Notes under the pieces: model-generated
The model's database searches: none
Seen by the model: the letters and a program-made list of their open reading frames with translations, nothing else
Told to the model about the DNA's origin: nothing
Made by a program: the position numbers and the translations under genes
Part shown: positions 54,313 through 63,508 of the stretch, piece after piece
How positions within the stretch are numbered: the first letter of the stretch is position 1
Layout: every line of letters starts with the position of its first letter
Origin: Pleurocapsa sp. PCC 7319
GTDB taxonomy: Bacteria; Cyanobacteriota; Cyanobacteriia; Cyanobacteriales; Xenococcaceae
DNA length: 64,000 bases
NCBI RefSeq assembly: GCF_000332195.1
Contig: NZ_KB235922.1
Coordinates: 558,001 to 622,000 of the forward strand
Direction of reading: 5' to 3'

Positions 54313-55857
54313 TTAATAGTTAACAGCTTTGGTTAAATACTGAGCAAGGGTAACAGCATCTACTCCTAATTCTGTTCGCTCTTTAGCGGCTAAAATTCCT
54401 GCTTGAGCGTGCCACCAAGCCGCACTAGCCACGGTATTAAATAGGTTGGTTTTTTCCGCTTTTGTTCCTTGTGCCACTAAACCACCGATTAATCCGGTTA
54501 AGACATCTCCGCTACCTCCTCTTGCTAAGGCTGGAGTACTAGCGGAAATTAACCACGTGAATCCTCGTTCATTAGAGATCGCTGTTCTTGCTCCTTTGAG
54601 TAAAATAATCGCCTTGCTTTGTTGCGCAGCAGTTTGTACTGCTACGATGCGATTACTTTCTGGCTCGGTAATTTCAGGGAATAAACGCTTGAATTCTCCT
54701 GGATGAGGTGTCAGGACAGTGGGAACATTTCTTTGACTTAATACCTCTGTTGCTCCATGCTCTGCCAAAATATTGAGACCATCGGCATCCAAAATTAAAG
54801 GGCATTCTGCCTGTAAAACTCTCTGCACCACCGATTTAGCATCTACAGTCAAACCAGGACCACAAGCGACAGCATCAAATCGACTCAAATCGTTCCCAGA
54901 AAAAGGTAAAGAAGAGATCGCACCTTCTTTATTCTCAGGACAGTCAATAATTAAAGCTTCTGGTAAATGACTAATTAAAAGAGTTTTTAAAGACTCTGGC
55001 ACAGCGACAGATAACATTCCTACTCCACTAGCTCTGGCACCCAAAGCCGTGAGAATAGCGGCTCCTGCATAACGATGAGAGCCACAAATAAGTAGTAAAT
55101 GCCCTTGACGATATTTATATGTGACTACAGGACGGGGTAGAGGTAAGTTTTCTAAGGCGATCGCGGGAGAAATTCTTTTTACTGGTACTGGTTTGGGTAA
55201 TACTGACCAGATATGATGGCGTAGCAGACCAAAATCAATTCTTTCACTGATACCTATATATTCTAAGGCTACATCTTGGAAAAAAGCCTGTTTCCATAAA
55301 CCCAAACATAATGTGCGGGTAGCTTTGATGGCAGTACCTAATACGGCACCTGTATCGGTATTTATTCCTGAAGGCAGATCGATACTTACTACTGGTTGAG
55401 ACCAACTGTTAACCAGATTAACTACTTCGATAATATTTTCGGGTAACTCACGAGTTAAACCAAAGCCAAACAAACCATCAATAATTAATTGACATGCTTG
55501 TAAAGGTTGTATTTCATCAAAGAAGGGAATACCAAGACTATTGATATAGCTGGCGTGTTGGGCAGTTAAAGACTTGAGTTTAAAAAATGGTCGATAAACT
55601 TTAACTTGATATCCTGCTAGATACAATTCACGAGCAATTACCAGCGCATCTCCGCCATTATGACCAGGTCCGACTAAAATACCTACCGAGGTAATCTGTT
55701 CACGAGGATACAAAATCTGAAGGCGATCGCTACATAACTTGGCTGCCTTTTCCATCAATGCTGCCACAGGCATCCCCGCAGCAAAGATCTGTTCTTCTAT
55801 CTGCCGCATTTGTTCGGCAGATACGATCACGGTATCGACTATATTATCCATATTCAC
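54313..55857 (-). CDS. nnr: Bifunctional NAD(P)HX epimerase/dehydratase
   Basis: 514 residues. Repairs hydrated NAD(P)H. N-terminal YjeF_N epimerase (about 1-225): GILVGPGHNGGDALVIAREL, LIIDGLFGFGLTRELP, VVSIDLPSGINTDTG. C-terminal ADP-dependent dehydratase (about 245-510): HLLLICGSHRYAGAAILTAL, DAVACGPGL, VLTPHPGEFKRLF and the catalytic ARGGSGDVLTGLIGGL. Fused arrangement is usual in bacteria. Separated from eboA by a 204-bp AT-rich spacer. Confidence 0.95.
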   Translation of the reverse strand: MNMDNIVDTVIVSAEQMRQIEEQIFAAGMPVAALMEKAAKLCSDRLQILYPREQITSVGILVGPGHNGGDALVIARELYLAGYQVKVYRPFFKLKSLTAQHASYINSLGIPFFDEIQPLQACQLIIDGLFGFGLTRELPENIIEVVNLVNSWSQPVVSIDLPSGINTDTGAVLGTAIKATRTLCLGLWKQAFFQDVALEYIGISERIDFGLLRHHIWSVLPKPVPVKRISPAIALENLPLPRPVVTYKYRQGHLLLICGSHRYAGAAILTALGARASGVGMLSVAVPESLKTLLISHLPEALIIDCPENKEGAISSLPFSGNDLSRFDAVACGPGLTVDAKSVVQRVLQAECPLILDADGLNILAEHGATEVLSQRNVPTVLTPHPGEFKRLFPEITEPESNRIVAVQTAAQQSKAIILLKGARTAISNERGFTWLISASTPALARGGSGDVLTGLIGGLVAQGTKAEKTNLFNTVASAAWWHAQAGILAAKERTELGVDAVTLAQYLTKAVNY

Positions 55858-55897
55858 TGAGTCGGCTCATCAACTGCCAGCTAGATCGACAGATAAT

Positions 55898-56302
55898 TTA
55901 AAGATTAGTCGAAATTGCACCTACAGGACAAGTGGGTATACATTGCTCACAAACTATGCAATGCGATCGCCGAAAGTTTAATCTAAAAGTCTCTGAATCT
56001 AAAATAAGAGCTTGAGTCGGACAGACTCCCGTACACAAACCACAATCTACACAGCTATCTTGATCGATTACAATTTCAGCACTAGCCGAGAAGACATTAA
56101 TATCTCGCATACGCATCCATTCAATGGCAGCATCAATTTGATCGATATCTCCCTGCAACTCGACCACTAGTTTGCCCATCTGGTTGGGAGCTACCTGCGC
56201 CCGAATAATATTAGCTGCAACATTAAAATCTTTTGCCAAACGATAGGTTATGGGAATTTGAACCGCAGTTTTGGGAAAAGTTATTGTGACCCGTTTTTTC
56301 AT
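55898..56302 (-). CDS. NIL domain protein with two 4Fe-4S clusters
   Basis: 134 residues. N-terminal ~75 residues form a NIL ferredoxin-like domain (KRVTITFPKTAVQIPITYRL, VVELQGDIDQIDAAIEWMRM), followed by a 2[4Fe-4S] ferredoxin: CVDCGLCTGVCPTQAL and CIVCEQCIPTCPVGAI. Found in most cyanobacteria; electron partner unknown. Start ATG 56302. Divergent from txlA. Confidence 0.9.
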   Translation of the reverse strand: MKKRVTITFPKTAVQIPITYRLAKDFNVAANIIRAQVAPNQMGKLVVELQGDIDQIDAAIEWMRMRDINVFSASAEIVIDQDSCVDCGLCTGVCPTQALILDSETFRLNFRRSHCIVCEQCIPTCPVGAISTNL

Positions 56303-56386
56303 GGGGAGTAATAAATTGAGGACGGACGATTAATATAGATAGAATGATACAAATGGCACTTTAATTATTTATCTATAAGTTTACTG

Positions 56387-56959
56387 ATGACTGAGCCACA
56401 ACTAGACTCTAATACTAATAATAATTCTGTGAGAAATATTGTAATTGCGATTACGGCAGTTGTCCTCAGTATCGCTCTGTTTTTGGGCTTACAAACTGAG
56501 ACTAGTTCTTTATCTTTAGAATCTCAGGTTAAACGCTCCACTCCCTTGAATGTAGCATTAACTAATAATAAACCCACCCTGACGGAATTCTATGCGGACT
56601 GGTGTACCAGTTGTCAGGCAATGGCAGCTGATCTGGGGGCAATTAAACAAAATTATGGCGATCGCGTCAACTTTGTGATGCTCAATGTCGATAATACTAA
56701 ATGGTTGCCAGAAATGTTACGTTATCGGGTTGACGGGATTCCTCATTTTTTGTTTATGGACTCTACCGGAGAAGCGGTAGCTGAGGCAATTGGAGAACAA
56801 CCTCGTTCCATTCTCCAGGAAGATTTGGATGCTCTCATAGCCAATAACCCCATTCCCTATGCCAATACCAGAGGTCAAGTTTCTCAGTTTGAGAAAAAAG
56901 TTACCGTTACCGATAATGCCAATACTGACCCTCGTAGTCATGGTGCAACGGTTAAGTAA
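56387..56959 (+). CDS. txlA: Thioredoxin-like TxlA / HCF164
   Basis: 190 residues. N-terminal membrane anchor (IVIAITAVVLSIALFLGL, about 18-36), then a thioredoxin domain facing the thylakoid lumen or periplasm. Active site DWCTSCQAM (Cys73, Cys76), followed by KWLPEMLRYRVDGIPHFLFM with the cis-proline. HCF164 passes reductant to cytochrome c/b6f assembly. Followed by an AGTAATC array. Confidence 0.92.
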   Translation: MTEPQLDSNTNNNSVRNIVIAITAVVLSIALFLGLQTETSSLSLESQVKRSTPLNVALTNNKPTLTEFYADWCTSCQAMAADLGAIKQNYGDRVNFVMLNVDNTKWLPEMLRYRVDGIPHFLFMDSTGEAVAEAIGEQPRSILQEDLDALIANNPIPYANTRGQVSQFEKKVTVTDNANTDPRSHGATVK

Positions 56960-56992
56960 GTTTTTATCTAGGAAATCTCGGCTAGAGAATGA

Positions 56993-57019
56993 AGTAATCA
57001 GTAATCAGTAATCAGTAAC
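56993..57019. repeat. Heptamer array (AGTAATC) x3 upstream of a small gene
   Basis: Three tandem units ending just before the ATG at 57022. Complement of the ATTACTG type at 48457. Confidence 0.7.
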
Positions 57020-57021
57020 AG

Positions 57022-57471
57022 ATGACTACAATTGTTAAACATAGAAGAACGGGAAATGCATATATTTTATTAGGCATTAATGGGGAAGGAGACAAAGCCA
57101 ACCCATCTCGTTTTATTAGTGAACTATTTTCTCCAGAGAAGTCTGATGTATCCTGCTCAGCAACAGTTTGTGATGTTCAAGGAAATATTTTTTTAGCTTA
57201 TATTGATGATCTAATAGTTATTGAAATAGAGGGCAAGAAGCCAGCCGATATTTTACCCCAACCCGATTTTAACTCCGTATCTAATGATGATTATCAGCAG
57301 GAGAGTGACGATTTTGCCGATGATCTTGAAGATAATTTTGAAGATGAAGAGTTAGTTGAGAATCAGGAAAATCCCAAAATGACAACAGATTCCTCTAGTA
57401 GTTCTGTATATAGTCAAAATCAAGCGGAGCAAAGTAAATTGGCTAACGATGATGATGATGACTGGATATGA
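57022..57471 (+). CDS. Hypothetical protein with acidic C-terminus
   Basis: 149 residues. The first ~80 (MTTIVKHRRTGNAYILLGIN, FISELFSPEKSDVSCSATVC, IFLAYIDDLIVIEIEGKKPA) look like a small beta-rich fold conserved in cyanobacteria; the rest is disordered and very acidic (SDDFADDLEDNFEDEELVEN, ending DDDDDWI). No signal or membrane part. Function unknown. ATG directly after the AGTAATC array. Confidence 0.65.
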   Translation: MTTIVKHRRTGNAYILLGINGEGDKANPSRFISELFSPEKSDVSCSATVCDVQGNIFLAYIDDLIVIEIEGKKPADILPQPDFNSVSNDDYQQESDDFADDLEDNFEDEELVENQENPKMTTDSSSSSVYSQNQAEQSKLANDDDDDWI

Positions 57472-57522
57472 ACTACCGCAACTTGCTTCGATGAAGCTGT
57501 AGTTTCTGGCTTCGCTGGGTAC

Positions 57523-57652
57523 TATAGTCGTACATAATTATATTAGGACATTAAAAGTGACAGGTTCGGAAGTAATGGGTAATGAGTAACGAGTAATAAT
57601 TTTTTGATTGATATTTCAGAAAAATGTCCTAACTTTAGTCCTTAATGCTATA
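57523..57652. repeat. MITE-like element, family A, copy 2
   Basis: TATAGTCGTACATAATTATA-TTAGGACA left end and TGTCCTAACTTTAGTCCTTA-ATGCTATA right end. Interior has AATGAGTAACGAGTAA repeats. Its right end codes the last dozen residues of the WD40 remnant. Confidence 0.65.
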
Positions 57653-58062
57653 CCTTCATCATTTTCCACAGCACCAAAAGCTTTTAATGTAGATTTTTGT
57701 GCAGTTGTTAAACCTTTTACTCCAGTAATATTTATTCCTTCATAGAGTCTGGTTGCTTGAAGCACTGCGAAACATTCGCCCGTTTGGACATCCCATAATC
57801 TAATAGTTTGGTCTTGCGAACCACTGACAACATGACTGCCATTAGGACTAAATGCAACTGAAGAAACTAAATGGCTATGTCCGATGCAGATATGTAGACA
57901 TTTTCCGGTTTGTACATCCCAGAGTCTTACCATGCCATCTGGTGAACCGCTAGCAAGAGTTTGACCATCAGCACTAAAAGCGATGGAAAATACCCAGTTT
58001 TCGTGACCAACTAGAGTTTGAAGTAGCTGACCTCGTTGACAATCCTATAGTTTAATCGTGGG
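57616..58062 (-). pseudogene. WD40-repeat C-terminal remnant (STAND/NACHT-type gene)
   Basis: Minus strand encodes TIKL then stop (TAG where WD repeats have Trp), [60 protein letters not shown] and the tail [27 protein letters not shown]. That tail closes many cyanobacterial NB-ARC/NACHT-WD40 proteins. 5' part absent, one nonsense codon, 3' end overwritten by a MITE. Not functional. Confidence 0.8.
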
Positions 58063-58185
58063 CGTTGCTGAATTAAGGGAAGAATCGGTGCTTCACTTAG
58101 AATTTGTTTACAAGCAAGATGAAATAACTATTTAATGTGGTAGTATTTTTGAAATCTTGATTCTGAGGTAAACAACAATACTACC

Positions 58186-61100
58186 GTGCAAAAAGCTCTT
58201 TCTCATTGGTGTCAATTTTCACTCTATACCTTTGGCTGTCTCTACGTCACTAGTGACATATCTTTAGCTCAAGTTACGTCTGATGGCACAGTTAATACTC
58301 AAGTAAATCAAAATGGTAATGTAGCAGAAATAACAGGGGGGGGAACGCGAGGGAGTAATTTATTCCATAGTTTTCAGGACTTTTCTGTACAGATAGGAAA
58401 TGAAGCGTTTTTTAATAATGCGGATAGTATCTCTAATATTTTTAGTCGAGTTACAGGTGGGAAGATCTCCAACATTGATGGTTTGATTCGGGCTAATGGT
58501 AGTGCCAGCTTATTTTTGATTAACCCTGCTGGGATTATTTTTGGTGAAGGCGCAAGACTAGATCTCGGTGGCTCGTTTTATGGTTCTACTGCTAGTAGTA
58601 TTTTGTTTGATGATGGGGAATTTAGTGCAGCAGATTTAGAAAACCCTCCTTTATTAACAGTTAATGCTCCAATTGGTTTAGGTTTTCGGGATAATCCTGG
58701 GGATATAGTCAATCGCTCTAATTTTAATTTAACTACTACTGTCCTCAATGGTGAAATCAATCCCGTTTTTGAAGGTAGTGAATTTACTATCTTTGATGCT
58801 GTAGGTTTGGAAATTAATCCTAATGAAAATATTGCTTTGATAGGGGGGAATGTTTTTCTAGAAGATGCTGGTAGTATAACTGCGCCAGGTGGCAATGTAG
58901 AACTTGGAGGATTACTAGAAGCAGGTGAACTTCTAATTAGTGAGGATGGAGGATTAATATTTCCAGAAGGAATAGAAAGAGGAGATGTTAATTTAACCCA
59001 GCAAGCAAGAGTCCGAGTAGTTTCTGATGGTGGTGGTTCCATTAATATTAATGCCAGAAATTTGGAACTTACAGAGCAAAGTGAATTATACGCAGGTATT
59101 GCTGAAGATATGGGAAACCCTGAATCTCAGGCAGGTGATATTAATATTAATGCAACAGAATCGGTGAGAATCATTGGCAGTGGTGGTGTTGGAGAAGATA
59201 CTTCTGCTTTTATCAATGGAGTCATCCTTGATACAAATAATTATGATACAGGAATTAGGAATTTAGTAGGATTGCGTCCTGATGGTCTAGAGAATCTACC
59301 CGATTTAGGTAGAAATCCTAAATCTGAAAGTACTGCAATAGGCAATGGTGGAGCAATCAATATCGAGACAAGCTTGCTAGAAGTGAGAGGGCGTAGCTCT
59401 ATATATAACGTAGCCTATGGTAGAGGAACAACAGGCAATACAAGTTTACTATCTAATGACATAATAATAGAAGAAGTATCAATTTTAAATCGGGTTTTAT
59501 CTGGAACTGGAAGTACGGGAAATATTAATTTTGAAACTAATAATTTAACGATTATTGGTTCTCCTAATAATCAATTTGACGGAGATGCTTCATATATTAT
59601 TACTAGCAATCGTAACTTTAGTGACATTGGCAACATTAATATTAATGCCAACGAGCAAATTAACTTTAGTGGGCTAAATCTAATCCAAACTGAAGTTCAA
59701 GAAGGTAATCAGGGAGATGCGGGAAAAATTAGCATTCAAGCTAGTAATTTTTCTGACCAAGACGGATTTATTCAAAGTAGAATTTTTGGTGTAGGAAGTC
59801 CAGGGAAAATAGATATCGATGTCGAAAATGAAATTAACTTTAATGGTACAGAAGTAAACTCAGATGTCAATTTTAATGTGCCAATTAATGTTGAGGACAT
59901 CACTATAAATGCTAACAAGATTAACTTAAATGAATCTGGAATTAGATCCAGTACTATAGGAGCAGGAAATGCTGGAAATATTGCTATCACTGCTGATGAT
60001 TCCATAGCAATCGGAAGAACTACAGTTCAGGCGGGTACTGACGAACAAGCTACTGGCAATGGAGGAAGCATTATTTTAAATGCAAGTAATAATATATCTG
60101 TCGACTCAAGCCTCATTTTAAGTCAGGTTAGGGATGAGTCATCAGGAAATGCTGGAGAAATAAGCATTTCCAGTAATATGATCGATATTAGAAATTTTTC
60201 TCTTGTTTCTGCTAACGCTCAGATAGATACTTTTGGTAGGGCAGGAAATTTAAATCTTGATGGAACTAATATTTTAATTAGAGAAGGCGCAATTTTAGAT
60301 GCTTCCACTGAAAATGGTGTAGACGCTGGCAGCATTAACTTAAATGGCAATAATTTAGAAATCGTTTCAGGAGGGGTTGTCGTAACTTCCGTAAATCGTG
60401 GTGGTAACGCAGGTAATGTAAATCTCAATTTTACAGGAGACATTACTATAAACGGAGAGGATGCACTTCCTCGTTCTGAAAATATTTTTGAACTTGATGA
60501 ACAATTATTAATCGATTTGCAAGAATCGACGGGTTTATTTGCGACTAACAGCTTGAGTTCTACAGATGGAGGAGGAAATATTCAAATTTTTGGGCAAGGA
60601 AGTTTAGATATTGGCAACAATGCTACAGTCTCTGTTGGTAGCGAAGAAGGAGGAAATGGAGGAACTATAAATATTGATATTAGTTCCCTTGATTTAGACA
60701 AGGAAGGAACAATTTCCGCTATTACTACTTCGGGAGTTGGAGGAAATATCCGTTTGGTAGTGGACGATTCTATAACTTTAAATAGAGATAGTCTAATTTC
60801 TGCTGAAGCTTTTGGTGAAGCTAGCGGAGGTAATATAGATATTAATACAGAATTTATCATCGCTTTTCCTGACGGTAGTAACGATATATTGGCTAGTGCA
60901 GAACAGGGACAAGGGGGAAATATCACTATCAATGCTGAGTCATTATTTGGTATTCAAGAACGTATTCCTAGTAGCTTGACTAACGATATTAATGCTAGTT
61001 CGCAGGTTAATGGTTTAGATGGCACTATTTCTATCTCTACACCCGATATTAATCCGATTCAGGGAGTAACAGAATTACCAACCAATGTAGTCGAACCAGA

Positions 61101-61401
61101 ACGAACTGTGGCTCAGGCTTGTCAAGCTAACAGAGAAGCAACAGCAAAAAACAGTTTTACCATCAATGGTAAAGGTGGTATTCCAGCAGAACCAGGACTA
61201 CCCTTAAATTCTCTTAATGTCTCAATTAATGGTGAAACTAATCGCACATCTGCCATCCCCCAACCCATAGAAACTAGTATAGGCAAAATACAACCAGCTA
61301 GAGGCATCAAAGTTACTGATTCTGGAGAAGTAATCTTAACTGCTTATCGGACTAATAACTCAGGCGATCGCCTGACTAAAATCCAACTTAACTGCGGTTG
61401 A
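58186..61401 (+). CDS. Filamentous hemagglutinin-type exoprotein (TpsA), second copy
   Basis: 1071 residues, GTG start at 58186 (MQKALSHWCQFSLYTFGCLY), signal peptide ending near SLAQ. TPS domain: VNQNGNVAEITGGGTRGSNL, FHSFQDFSVQIGNEAFFNNA, NIFSRVTGGKISNIDGLIRA and SILFDDGEFSAADLENPPLL, closely paralogous to the protein at 24789-27968 over the first ~200 residues. The beta-helix body is not built from near-identical repeats. C-terminus VAQACQANREATAKNSFTIN, GKGGIPAEPG. Secreted through an unlinked TpsB. Possibly adhesin. Confidence 0.9.
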   Translation: MQKALSHWCQFSLYTFGCLYVTSDISLAQVTSDGTVNTQVNQNGNVAEITGGGTRGSNLFHSFQDFSVQIGNEAFFNNADSISNIFSRVTGGKISNIDGLIRANGSASLFLINPAGIIFGEGARLDLGGSFYGSTASSILFDDGEFSAADLENPPLLTVNAPIGLGFRDNPGDIVNRSNFNLTTTVLNGEINPVFEGSEFTIFDAVGLEINPNENIALIGGNVFLEDAGSITAPGGNVELGGLLEAGELLISEDGGLIFPEGIERGDVNLTQQARVRVVSDGGGSININARNLELTEQSELYAGIAEDMGNPESQAGDININATESVRIIGSGGVGEDTSAFINGVILDTNNYDTGIRNLVGLRPDGLENLPDLGRNPKSESTAIGNGGAINIETSLLEVRGRSSIYNVAYGRGTTGNTSLLSNDIIIEEVSILNRVLSGTGSTGNINFETNNLTIIGSPNNQFDGDASYIITSNRNFSDIGNININANEQINFSGLNLIQTEVQEGNQGDAGKISIQASNFSDQDGFIQSRIFGVGSPGKIDIDVENEINFNGTEVNSDVNFNVPINVEDITINANKINLNESGIRSSTIGAGNAGNIAITADDSIAIGRTTVQAGTDEQATGNGGSIILNASNNISVDSSLILSQVRDESSGNAGEISISSNMIDIRNFSLVSANAQIDTFGRAGNLNLDGTNILIREGAILDASTENGVDAGSINLNGNNLEIVSGGVVVTSVNRGGNAGNVNLNFTGDITINGEDALPRSENIFELDEQLLIDLQESTGLFATNSLSSTDGGGNIQIFGQGSLDIGNNATVSVGSEEGGNGGTINIDISSLDLDKEGTISAITTSGVGGNIRLVVDDSITLNRDSLISAEAFGEASGGNIDINTEFIIAFPDGSNDILASAEQGQGGNITINAESLFGIQERIPSSLTNDINASSQVNGLDGTISISTPDINPIQGVTELPTNVVEPERTVAQACQANREATAKNSFTINGKGGIPAEPGLPLNSLNVSINGETNRTSAIPQPIETSIGKIQPARGIKVTDSGEVILTAYRTNNSGDRLTKIQLNCG

Positions 61402-61640
61402 TAGAAAAAGTTCAACATTAAACACTGAAAGATGGCTATATCCAGACTATAAGGAGTTTTGCCAAAATACAGGAACTCCTTGAGTTTGTTTACGCCGATT
61501 TGTGAATTTATTGTCGGACTTAGGTAAAAATCAGTTGGGTTTAGATATCTGTAAGAAACGCGATTGCGCTCCGCGCAGTGGCAGAGCCAATTGCTTTGGG
61601 TCATATTTTGAGGGTCTGAAGATATGCAGTAAAACACCCT

Positions 61641-63121
61641 TCTTCTGTCACTATCCGAAATTTGAATTACAATAGAAGAAATTTTTAGAAGCTGTGAGGT
61701 AGAGTGGGCAATGGATGTAGAACTACAGATTCTTAAACATTTAAAGCGCTCGCCGGCACCTACAGTTTCCATAATAGATCGATATTGTGACTCTTATAAT
61801 GACTTGTTTTTTGATGTCAGAAATTATGAATGTTTTAAATATTTACATCAAGGAATCATCTCACCAATTAAAAGAAAATCATTACCAGAAATAGCCAAAG
61901 TAGTAGGAATTTCATCACCTCAGTCATTACACCACTTCATAGCTAATTCACCTTGGTCGGTAGAAGAACTCAAAAAGAGAAGATTGAGTTTAACCAAAAA
62001 AGCATTAAAAGGAGAAAAAATAATAGTAGTGGTTGACGAAACGGGGGATAGAAAGAAAGGGAAGAAAACAGATTATGTAGCCAGACAATATTTGGGTAGT
62101 ATCGGTAAAATAGACAATGGAATAGTATCGGTAAATGCTTATGGGGTCTATCAAAATATAACCTTTCCTCTAATGTTTAAAGTTTTCAAACCAAGAGGAA
62201 CATTGAAAGAGTCAGATACTTACAAAACCAAAATTGAGTTGGCATCATCAATTGTTACAGAACTGATAGAATTTGGATTTAAAATTGAATTAGTGTTAGC
62301 AGATAGCTTGTATGGCGAGGCTAGTTCATTTATTAGAACATTAGATAAATATCAACTACCTTGGGTGGTCCTAAAGGATACCGCTTCGCATATAGCAATT
62401 AGGAATAATCATGGTGTCTGACTATCCGTTGAACAAAAGGTTAGAGCTAACAAGTGGTGTAAATTCAAGAGAACTTTTAGCAACCAAAAATCCGAAATCA
62501 GGTATATCAGAGAAATAATTTATGGCAAAAGAAACCGAAGAACTTATTGGGAAATAACTACTGACCCTGAAACTATGCCACCTAATTCTACTTCTTTTGT
62601 AATGACTAATATTCAAACTACTCGTCACAAAATGAAGAAGACATTAGGCAATTTATATGGATTAAGAACGTGGGTAGAATATGGATTCAGACAATGTAAA
62701 CAAGAACTAGGATGGACTGATTATAGGTTTACCAATTTCCCAGAAATTAATAAATGGTGGGAAATTATTTTCTCGGCTTACTGGATGGTCAGTTCTCATT
62801 CTAAAATCTTCCATAACTTAAATCCATCTCAAGCTTTATCTAATTCTAATCTTCAACCTCAAAATTCTATTGCTGATTATACTGTTCATCCGCAATGGTC
62901 GAACAAACAAGGGTGGAAAAGCACTTTGAATAACTTTCGTTTAATTATTCTACCTGCTATTTTGTTTTGGGCTATTATTCCTTGGTTAGACATCTTTCCT
63001 AACCGTTCTTTGTTGCTGGGTTTTCATCAACTCATATCTACTATGAATCAATTTTATTTTCATTTATCCGATGGCTAAACTTCGCTTTTACTACTCTTTA
63101 ATCTCGGATAGTGACAGAAGA
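61641..63121. mobile_element. IS701-family insertion sequence
   Basis: 18-bp perfect terminal inverted repeats: TCTTCTGTCACTATCCGA at 61641-61658 and its complement at 63104-63121. One transposase gene in between. I see no clear target duplication. It interrupts a minus-strand gene whose N-terminal part lies at 63.1-63.3 kb. Confidence 0.88.
61711..63078 (+). pseudogene. IS701-family DDE transposase with one in-frame stop
   Basis: Reads MDVELQILKHLKRSPAPTVS and onward with catalytic Asp in VVVDETGDRKKGK, LADSLYGEASSF, and Glu region WVEYGFRQCKQELGW. At 62419-62421 a TGA sits where relatives have Trp (GV-stop-LSVEQKVRANKW). The downstream frame is the same, so total length would be 455 codons. 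Only this substitution breaks it. Confidence 0.88.
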
Positions 63122-63319
63122 GGGATATTTACCTGATAAAAAACGTTTCCAAGTTCCTTTGGAAATACCTTCGGCTAAATAACCTTCTTGCTCCCAAGAT
63201 ACACCTAAAGCAGCACTAGCAGAATCTAGCCACCGAAAATCATTGATCGACCATCCCATCGATTTTCTAGCTTGTTTAATCTTGGTATGACCCTCATCGG
63301 CAGCTTTTAATGCAACCAT
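63098..63319 (-). pseudogene. N-terminal fragment of a STAND/effector-type gene, cut by IS701
   Basis: From ATG 63319: MVALKAADEGHTKIKQARKS, WLDSASAALGVSWEQEGYLA, EGISKGTWKRFLSGKYP, then IS701. This helical segment heads many cyanobacterial NB-ARC, NACHT or pentapeptide proteins. Beyond the IS the minus strand reads EGCFTAYLQTLKI and stop, plausibly the next helix. Codons upstream of 63319 run into a MITE. Confidence 0.6.
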
Positions 63320-63395
63320 TAATACTTTACTCTCGCATCCCTTTGAATTCACTTGTTTCTCTAATTTATGTAGCGATCGAGAACAAGTCGGGATA

Positions 63396-63480
63396 TATAG
63401 CCGTACAAAGTTGTATTGGGACAAGTTTATTTGATTGCTCGTAAGTAATAAGTAATATAATGTAAGTCCGTATTGCTATA
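63396..63480. repeat. MITE-like element, family A, copy 3
   Basis: TATAGCCGTACAAAGTTGTA-TTGGGACA left end and AAGTCCGTATTGCTATA right end. Contains AAGTAATAAGTAAT. Shorter than the other copies. Confidence 0.65.
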
Positions 63481-63508
63481 AATTGGGAAATTAAATTTCT
63501 AGCGATTA

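Noticed and set aside
61344-61772. 142-codon minus-strand frame across the tpsA 3' end and IS701 start
   Set aside because: It crosses the IS end and the tpsA stop region, shows no family similarity, and is composed of unrelated pieces.
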